Assembly: GCA_943704525.1 (NCBI GenBank)
Contig: CALSCQ010001313.1
Coordinates: forward strand, 1-37,486
Origin: Pigoraptor vietnamica
Lineage: Eukaryota; Opisthokonta; Filasterea
DNA length: 37,486 bases
Reading direction: 5' to 3'
The stretch's first letter is position 1. The number at the start of each line of letters is the position of its first letter. Made by a program: the position numbers and the translations under genes. The notes beneath the pieces were generated by a model that was not told the DNA's origin, made no database searches, and saw only the letters and a list, made by a program, of their open reading frames with translations. Shown here one piece after another: positions 30,246 through 37,486 of this stretch.

Positions 30246-32891
30246 CTAACAGGAACAAGTGAAAGTCAGCACACCTTCTCAATGGTCGTACGACTTTCTG
30301 TTTTCTGCTCCGGCGACCGTTCGTCAGATGGCTCGCGATGTCTATCCGTTGGCGGTGGCGGCACATAGGGTCTGTGAACAGTGGACAGCAGTGTCGGGCG
30401 TTCGCCATCGCTCTCGACAAAGTCATCGTCCTCTCCAGAAGAGCCACGCCCCTCTATCTTCGCGTGCTCTTTCCTGCTGTGTTCCTCTCTCCGGTCGTGG
30501 TCCTCTTTCCTGTCGCTGTCCCTCCCAGCAACGGCCGTCGCACTCACGGCAGGAGGGGGGCGAAACACCGCATCTCGCACCGCCTCGTCATCTCTCCAGG
30601 CCGGCAGCGGCACACGACTGTGTGGGTGCGGCTGCGAAGACGGCGGATCGTAGCGCGAGGGATATTTCGGCGCGGACGGCGGGGTGCGGTACGAGTCGTA
30701 CTGCCGTGGGTAGTCGGACCTGCCCCAATGCCCATTTGACCGCGAGGGCGGGGGTGGCGGGCGCATTCCGCCATACGGGCGAAAATACGGCGACGGGTGA
30801 GACGGCGGCGGATGTCGCGGCGGCGGCACATGGGGTGGAGGCACATGCGGCGGAGGCACATGCGGCGGAGGCATATGCGGCGGCGGCCCTTGCCGAGGGG
30901 GCGGAAAGTGCGGCGGCATCCCCCTGTTGGCAAACGGGGGCGCGGAGAGCGTATGAGGCGGCTGCGGTGGAGGCAGTTTCGCGCCGTAATCGTGCGGAGC
31001 GTGATGGTCTTGCTGTCTCGCGGCAGACGGGGCGTGTTGGGATGGTGCTGGAGCTGGAGTCGCAGGCGCCGTGATTGTTGCCTGCGATGGCTGCGACGCG
31101 GACACCGATGCAGTCGCCGGTTGCGATTGAACGGGCGGTTGCGACGGCACGGAGGGTGGCGGTGTGTTCTTCGCAGCGGCTGACACGGCTGCGTACGCCG
31201 CCATACGGGCCGCGAGGAGGTCCGTGTCACGCTGTCGCCGAGACTCCATGTCCCTCCGGAGCTCGTCTTCCCTCCTCTTCTCCTCTTCCTTTCGCCTCTC
31301 CTCCTCCTTCTGAGCCTCTTCCTCCGCCGGCGTCAACACGACCGTCCCGATGCGCGTCGCGGGCTCCAGCTCCACGCGCGCGTCAAACATCGAAGAGAGG
31401 CGCACGTTGTGAAGGGCGCGGATGGAGGCGTCCCGCTGCGCATCCGACCGAAAGAGCACGCACCACTTGTGCGGAGCCCGATGAACAAACGCATGCACGG
31501 GCTCGTGCGCCGCAAAAAAGTCGAGAACTTCCTGCAGACTCATCGTCACGCGACAGAAGGCGAGCACGGCGGGCGTTCGCCGGTTGTCCCCGTCCCCTTC
31601 CGCGCCTCGAGGGGGGGCAACGCCCTGCGCGGGCTGCGCCACTGCGGGCGGCGGTGCGTCGTCGTGCATATCGCTGGGAGATATGTCCATCGCCTCCATG
31701 CCCAGCTCATCCTTGCCGATGACTGGCGCGGGTGGCAAATGCACAGTCGCCGCCGCGGGCTCAGGTGCCGCGCCGTTTGGTGCGGACGGTGGCGCGGCGG
31801 CGGAAGAGCTCTCCTCCTTAGCCTTGCGCTTCGGATCGTCGCACGGATGGATCTTGAGCTTCCACTTTGTCTTCATGCTCTCCAGACGATCCCCTGATGG
31901 CCGTTAAATGTTATTGAGCAAAGCGCAGGGAGATTTCGCAACAGACACAAAAAAAAAAAAAAAAAAAAAAAGGCGCGGCACACAACACAAGTGCAGACTC
32001 GCCCGAAACTGACAGAGGAATGCGCGCGATGCACAACACGTACCGAGCTCATCTTTGGTCACTTGCACCTTCCGGTCGATGAATGTCCTGTGGGGTAACT
32101 CGGCCACTGCTCGCGCCACCGCCGCGGCGTCCGCGAGCGCCGCACGACACACTCCAAAGCGCTTCTCCGGGTGGAAAAACACGCGCATTCTCGACTCATC
32201 GCAACCGTAATCGGCGAGCACGCGCACGAGATAGCGCCTGTCCGCCTTCATCGGCAGCCCGCTCAGAATAATCACGGGCTTTGGACCGCTCGGCTCGTGC
32301 GCCGGCGCGGCCGACTGCGCGGGTTCGGCGTGGCCATCGCCCACACGAAATGCCGGCAGTGGCGGGTCCCATGCGGGGATCGCATGATAGCGAGCGTCGA
32401 GTCGGCGGGGATCAACACCTGACTTGTCGTTGTCAAGCGGCTGTCACCGAGGGTGGAAGATAGAGTGAGGGTTTGGAAAGCGCGGCAGTTACGCACGTTA
32501 CACGAACAATTGAAGGGGATGTCAAAGTCCCGCCTCCTTCGCGCGTGACCGACTCCTTCTCCTTCTCCTCACTCTGCTGTCGACACGGCCTCTGAGAAGG
32601 CGCCAGGGGCACTCACCGCGAAGATGACGTAGTTGGGCTGTGCGTCCGGATTGATGTTGGGGTCGCCAAAGAGTCGGAAGCTGCGGTTCGCCGGAGGTTG
32701 CAGGCGGCGCTCTGACCACGGAAATGTTAAGAAACACAACGAAAGGAGAGTGAGTACGTCATATAACGAGTGCTGACCATCACACTTGACGTTGGAAAGA
32801 CGACGAGGGGAGGTGACACAAACAACCACAGCGAGCTTGATTAATTAACAGCAACCAGCTGCTCACCCGTGTGCTTTCCGGACTCCTCCAT
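27728..32891 (-). CDS. SET1: SET1/SETD1 histone H3 lysine-4 methyltransferase
   Basis: Seven exons, 32891-32867, 32711-32617, 32440-32044, 31893-30275, 30151-30056, 29955-28165 and 27901-27728, give 1398 residues with every phase consistent. This is the catalytic subunit of COMPASS. The N-terminus has the Set1-type [11 protein letters not shown] and GVDPR segments, an RRM at about 90-172 and a second RRM-like fold at about 280-360. A Pro/His-rich region and a Lys/Glu-rich charged region follow, with likely nuclear signals. The SET domain starts near 1261: [36 protein letters not shown], then NHSC joined across the last intron to EPNC (cofactor and catalytic core), and ITYDYKF. The post-SET CFCG..SCRGSLN ends the protein, as usual for the family. 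The first exon is only 25 bases. Three introns carry T or TG tracts in sense orientation. Confidence 0.94.
28061..28110 (-). repeat. (CA)15 followed by A21 in SET1 intron 6
   Basis: On the plus strand a CA tract runs into about 21 A. In the SET1 transcript this reads as a U tract followed by (UG)n, in the middle of the intron that splits the SET domain within NHSCEPNC. Confidence 0.93.
30192..30243 (-). repeat. (CA/TG)26 microsatellite in SET1 intron 4
   Basis: A pure CA tract on the plus strand, TG in the transcript, about 32 bases downstream of the donor in the 123-base intron between exons 4 and 5. Confidence 0.95.
31949..31971 (-). repeat. A23 homopolymer in SET1 intron 3
   Basis: It reads as a 23-base U tract in the transcript, about 55 bases upstream of the acceptor of the 150-base intron. 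It could act as part of the polypyrimidine tract. Confidence 0.9.
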
Positions 32892-33406
32892 GGCTGAGCC
32901 TCCTGCGCACGGGGCGCGCTTCAACGCAATGCGCAATTAATCGCGACACGTCGCCTCCTCATCCTCTGCGCCGCACGAAGTTGCTCGCGCGAGTGACGTC
33001 GGAGACCAAAACCAAACGGAACTGAAAAAGAAAGTACGAAACACGTGCTGACACCCTCTCTATGGCGACGGCGGCGTCTACGCCCGACGTTCGTAATTTA
33101 GATGGACGATGGGAGGACAAAAGAACGCGCGAGACAACTGGAAAAGTGTGCACAGACATGTGTTTTTTTTGGCGGGACTGTGGCGGCAAAGCGACGAACA
33201 GAAATAGTAACAATTCTGGTGTGAAGTTTTCTAAATAAGGCTAGACATTTCTAAATTATCTTTATATGTCCTTTAATCCTGTTAATATGTTACTATTAAC
33301 GGAACACTGTTTGACACGTGCGGCGCGCTTGTGGAGCAACCTCAAAAAATTCATCTTGTCGTCCTCTTCCTTTGTTGCGTCACAAGACGATCGCTGCCGC
33401 TCTAAG
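32892..33406. promoter_or_regulatory. Divergent promoter region of SET1 and the DEAD-box helicase
   Basis: A 515-base head-to-head spacer. It contains TGACGTCGG, a near-CRE site, at 32994-33002, about 100 bases from the SET1 start. AT-rich sequence (TTTATATG and similar, 33220-33300) precedes the helicase. No third gene is apparent. Confidence 0.5.
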
Positions 33407-35748
33407 ATGCACCGGTGCGTGTCTGTGTGGCGTCGTGGAAAGGCGTGTGCCGCCGTGGTCCGATTGCCCTCAGTCCCGCTGCCTCCAAGACTGCAATGGG
33501 CTGGCCTGTCGAGCACCGCGCCGCACGCACAGGACGGATCGGCGGAGGGCGCGCGCGCGGGCGATCCTTTTCGTGCGTTGGGTGTTCCCTCATCGATTGT
33601 GGCGCGGTTGGAAGCGAAGGGCATAGTGGAACCAACGCCAATTCAGTCGCTGGTGGGTTTCGTTGAACTCCATGTTTTTTGTGTGCATTCTGCCACGTGT
33701 TACAAGTGGATGTGTTATCTGTCGTCTCACCCGTGGTGATCTTTCTGTTACTCGCAGGCGTTTGAGGCCTATCGCAAGGGTCGTCACATCATTATGACGG
33801 CGGAGACTGGCACTGGAAAGACGCTCGGTGAGTGCGCAGAACGAGGGATTCCCTTGTCTGTGCGGTGTGCGAGTCGTCCAACAGAACAACACGTGTGCAT
33901 GTCGAGAGTATGGGTTTCTACGAGCGTATACAGGAGCTGACGGATCCCCTCATTCGGTCCACAGGCTACCTGCTGCCTTCTCTGCTCGTTCCCAAGTGGA
34001 TTCGCGAGGCACGCGGCGAAGGCGAGGCGGGTGACAAGGCGCACGAAGCCACGTCGTCGCCGTCGGTGCTCGTTCTTGTGCCGTCGACGGATCTCGCGCT
34101 GCAAGTGGCCGGCATGGCGCTCTCGGTCGGCATCTCGGCCGCGGTCGTTCGCCACTTTCCCCTCCGCTTTTCGCCCACCGAGCACCCGTGGGCTGTGCAG
34201 CCCGTGCACAGGGAGATGTTCGATGCGACCAAGACGGGGACGCGCTTGCCCGTCAGGTGCGGTAGTGTGGCGATGTAACAACGTGCCCTGTGCGTGCGTC
34301 TTTCGGCAATGTTCTTGCTCTGTTTTCTCTTACGCGTTACGACACACGGGATGTGCGCTAGTTCGCTTCTGTAATTCGCCATTCTGTCTCTCTGCGCCGC
34401 AGAGGTGCGTGGATGCCCGCGCCGTACGTGCTAGTAGCGACGCCGGCGGGCCTCGCGAACAGGAGGAACGAGATGTCCGTCTTTTCGAAAACGCACACGG
34501 TTGTGTTTGACGAGAGCGACATGCTCTTGGATGACGGCGCCGTCAAGTCTGCGGAGCGGGTTTTGACGATGCTGCGGCAAGTCCACGAAACCACCGAGGT
34601 GGGCCATGGGGGCGGTTGTACTTTGCGATGCAGGGAAATATTGTGTAGGACTTAGTGTGGGCTTCTATGGAGTGCATTCTAATCGCTTGTGGTCCCCTTC
34701 TTTGCCAAATATGGCTTACAGGAAGAAATAATCGAGGAAAAAAGGCTCAGAAGGAATGCGAAGTCGGTGCAGAGGGAATTGGGATCGGTGCGCTCGACCG
34801 CAGGAGATGAAATTATCGGCGTAAGTGAGAATACCGCGGCAAATGCCCCTCCGCCCGCATCGAACGGCGGTTCTGTGGAGGCGAAGGACGTGTTTTTGGC
34901 ACAGCGCATCGTTCTCGTCGGGGCAACGCTCCCAAGTCGTTCAAAGGGGACGGTTGGGCAGTACATAATGAGGCGCTTCCCGCATTCCGTTCGCGCCGAA
35001 ACGCAATCGACGCACCACGTGACGCCGCTCGTCTCGCAACGCTTCGTGCGGATATCGTCCGAGGAGGAGAAGATGGGCACCGTGGAGAACATACTCGAGA
35101 GCGAACTGGGCTTCAAGCGCGACGCAAAAGTTGCCACGTCCAAGGATGCCGCTGCACGGAACGCTGTTGACGCCAAGAGGGCGCTGGTGTTTGTCGGTAC
35201 GGCTGACCGCGCCGCGTCCACCCACAAGTACCTCGCGGCGAAGGGGTTCCGCGCACTTCCTTACCACGCAAATCTGAAGCTGGAGGAGCGATTCGCCAAT
35301 CTGGAGGCGCTGCGCACGGGGTCTGCCGACATGCTCGTGTGCACGGACGGCGCGGCCCGTGGGCTGGACCTTCCCGTCGACCACGTTGTGCAGATGGACT
35401 TTGCGCCGTCCGCGGTGACATACCTTCACCGCAGTGGCAGGACTGGACGCGCCGGTCGCAAGGGCACTGGTGAGAATGCACCACGTACGCTAGGGGGGCG
35501 CTTCGATGCTGTGGGCTCATTTGTCTTCGTCGCTTGTCGTCCTTTGTCCCATCGCAGTGACAAGCGTGCTTGTGCCGAGCGACAGCGACCTGGGCAGTGC
35601 CATTGAGGCAAACGCGAAGAGTTCCCTCGACTCGGCATTCAGCCGTAACCGCGGATTCCGCAGGCGTATCAAGCGCGCGGCGGCGGAGGCGGCGGCGGAA
35701 GAGAGTGGCGGAAGCGCACGTGCCAGCACGAGTAACGGCAGTATGTGA
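33407..35748 (+). CDS. DEAD-box RNA helicase, probably organellar
   Basis: Six exons, 33407-33652, 33758-33827, 33965-34256, 34403-34598, 34722-35469 and 35558-35748, give 580 residues with matching phases. The helicase core is complete: Q motif (FRALGVPSSI...PTPIQS), motif I AETGTGKT, Ia VPSTDLALQV, Ib VATPAGL, motif II DESD in place of DEAD, motif III-like GATL in place of SAT, a domain 2 with LVFVGT, RGLDLP and motif VI HRSGRTGRAGR, and a basic tail with SFSRNRGFRRRIKR. The N-terminus is Arg-rich and nearly free of acidic residues for 40 positions, like a mitochondrial targeting peptide. A role in organelle ribosome assembly (DDX28 or plant RH39 type) is inferred from this. An in-frame ATG at 33266 would lengthen the N-terminus by 47 residues. 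Confidence 0.88.
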
Positions 35749-35819
35749 CGCGCGCGTTTAAACCGGCATGGATGCGCCACACATTACGTGAATAGTATTT
35801 TTATGTACACAAGGCAGCT
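35749..35819. other. Very short convergent gap
   Basis: Only 71 bases separate the stops of the helicase and flotillin genes, so their 3' ends must nearly touch or overlap. It is AT-richer than average, with TTTTTATGTACA near its right end. Confidence 0.7.
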
Positions 35820-37247
35820 CTACTTTGCGGGCTCAGTGGGCAGCGCATTCAGGAGCTGCGTTAGAAATGGAGGATCAGTGAGGGAATGTCGTGCTTTGTG
35901 ATAGCGAGGACAGGGCGCTTGCGAGCGCGCGCAGACCTGCGACAGATCAGTCCCCGTAATCGCCTCGATCGCAATTGGGAGGACGGCGACAGTCTGCACA
36001 ATGTTACTCGACAGCCGGGCGCCCCAGCCGTCCTTCGCCTCGACGTTGACCATGATGATCTCGTCCACAGTGCCAAGGGGAGCCGCCACTTCAGCAGCCA
36101 GCTGAGGTGCGCAAGCGACAAGCGCTGTGTTACACGCGCTACACACAGTACATACGTACCACACTCGCAGAGAAAAAGCGACATGTTTGCCTGCGCACCT
36201 TTGGGAGCGTTTCGAGAATGCGGTTCTTCATGGCGGCCTCGCCGTATCGCCTGAACGCCGTCGCCTTGATCTGCATGCCCTCGGCCTCTGCCACACCCCT
36301 CGCAGACAGCGCAGCAGCCTCCGCACCGCCAAGTTGCTGTGGAGTGCAGTGTCAGAGACCCTTCGATCACCATAACAATCAGCGCACAGGCAGAGCATAC
36401 AACGGCATCCAGAGCGGAGCCGCGCACCTTGATTTTTTCGGCCTCCGCAAGACCGTTTTGAACAGTCGCCGTCCTGCTCGTGATATGAGGGCGGTGTTCA
36501 GCTACTTTGGCGAAGATGGATGTATCCAACAGACGCACGCACGACGCATTCACACGCACACAAACACACGCGCAGGCACACACACACGCAGGCACACACA
36601 CACGCGCGCGCGCAATTGCGCACACGGCGCACCTCGCCGCATGTGCAAGCGTCTCCACGCGGAATCGCTCTGCTTCTGCGGGCTTGCGGACCGTCGCGAC
36701 GAGCTCGTTCTCCTTCCTCACGATCTCTTGATCCTGCACTTCAATCTGCTTTTTGCGCTCGACGACCTGGATCTGGACCGACTCCTCGCGAATCGACTGC
36801 CGCAACTTCGCGCTCTGCCAGTGGCCAAGCACGCGCGCGTGAGAAGTTTGACACACGGCGATATGAAAACCCTGAAAAGAATAACGCACACGCACTCGCG
36901 TGCATGCGACGAGCACAGCCAATAAAATGCACAATCTGAGGGAAAGATAACCAACCTCCAATTCATACGCGAGGTTCGCCTCCGCTTTCTGTTTACGTTT
37001 GCAGCGCGCGCGTGGGTGCGTGCATGTGCATGGAATTGGAAGGCGGATGTGCGTAGTAGGGCGGGGATAGGGGAACGTCCGTTAGCAAGAGTTCTACAGG
37101 TCACAGTTCGCGCAGTGTGTGCCGTACCTTCGTGTTGACCTCCTGTTCAAACTGCGACCGCTGCATCGCAAACGCACGCCGGGAATTCGCAATCTCCGAA
37201 TCGGCCTCAAATTTGGCGTCCTGCGTCGCGCGATCCGCAGCCGAAAT
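35820..37247 (-). CDS. Flotillin, C-terminal part
   Basis: Seven exons, 37247-37128, 36988-36956, 36814-36633, 36473-36428, 36336-36199, 36101-35937 and 35855-35820, encode the last 239 residues (human flotillins are about 430). The sequence shows [24 protein letters not shown]-like EANLAYELE, the long coiled coil with [35 protein letters not shown], the Ala/Glu repeats ([19 protein letters not shown]), RRYGEAAM and [14 protein letters not shown]. This marks a flotillin rather than prohibitin or stomatin. Flotillins are membrane-scaffold proteins of ordered lipid domains and endocytic sites. The N-terminal SPFH domain lies beyond the right edge. FLOT1 and FLOT2 types cannot be separated here. 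Confidence 0.93.
36540..36612 (-). repeat. Impure CA/TG-rich stretch in a flotillin intron
   Basis: ACACACGCAGGCACACAC-type sequence on the plus strand, TG-rich in the transcript. It lies between the exons ending at 36633 and starting at 36473. Confidence 0.8.
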
Positions 37248-37277
37248 CTGCAGCGAGTGGAATCGTCAACACCGTGG

Positions 37278-37402
<125 letters not shown>

Positions 37403-37486
37403 CCGCGCCGCATCAAACAAACAACACCAATAACAATTCACAGAATAGATACTGTCCATCCATAGAAAACACACACGCTCAAATAG
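37403..37486. other. Intron sequence at the right edge
   Basis: Presumably the rest of the flotillin intron upstream of the exon at 37247. No exon with flotillin similarity was found in these last 84 bases. Confidence 0.5.

Overview
This is a GC-rich, intron-dense piece of nuclear DNA from a eukaryote, most likely single-celled. Host genes are closely packed on both strands. They are cut by many short introns (about 50-290 bases, typically GTGCG or GTGAG at the donor and GCAG at the acceptor). All the spliced models below were built by eye from protein similarity plus splice signals, and every complete model keeps an open frame and sums to a multiple of three. The species cannot be named from the sequence. 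ANKRD40, CCDC92, TXNL4B, SET1 and a flotillin would fit a flagellate or amoeboid relative of animals and fungi, but that is inference.

Layout, left to right. A (TC)56 tract and the last three exons of the spliceosomal helicase DDX23/Prp28 (+) come first. Next are an RA/ubiquitin-like plus PH domain adaptor (+) and a 719-residue coiled-coil protein of unknown role (-). From about 7.2 to 15.4 kb lies an intron-free block: a seven-repeat secreted beta-propeller (-), a broken F-box/ankyrin gene (-) and an intact 957-residue vWA plus RING-like protein (+). Then come ANKRD40 (+), TXNL4B (-) and a 15-exon gene for a protein with three winged-helix-like modules (-). A 3.8 kb gene-poor stretch follows, holding a possible decayed coding segment, an AT-rich patch and an odd GC-rich island full of CACTG and GCCGGC words. 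The right part holds CCDC92 (+), the H3K4 methyltransferase SET1 (-), a probably organellar DEAD-box helicase (+) and the C-terminal half of a flotillin (-), which runs off the right edge.

Functional themes are basic nuclear ones: splicing (DDX23, TXNL4B), chromatin (SET1) and possibly DNA binding (winged-helix protein). There are also signalling, membrane and centriole components (RA-PH, flotillin, CCDC92). No operon-like or defence-like cluster is seen. The most notable signals are the triplicated winged-helix gene with conserved intron positions, two GC-AG introns with matching donors, a 12-base CRE-type element shared by two promoters, tandemly repeated 5' splice sites in one intron, the prevalence of TG-oriented repeats in introns, and the intron-free block.
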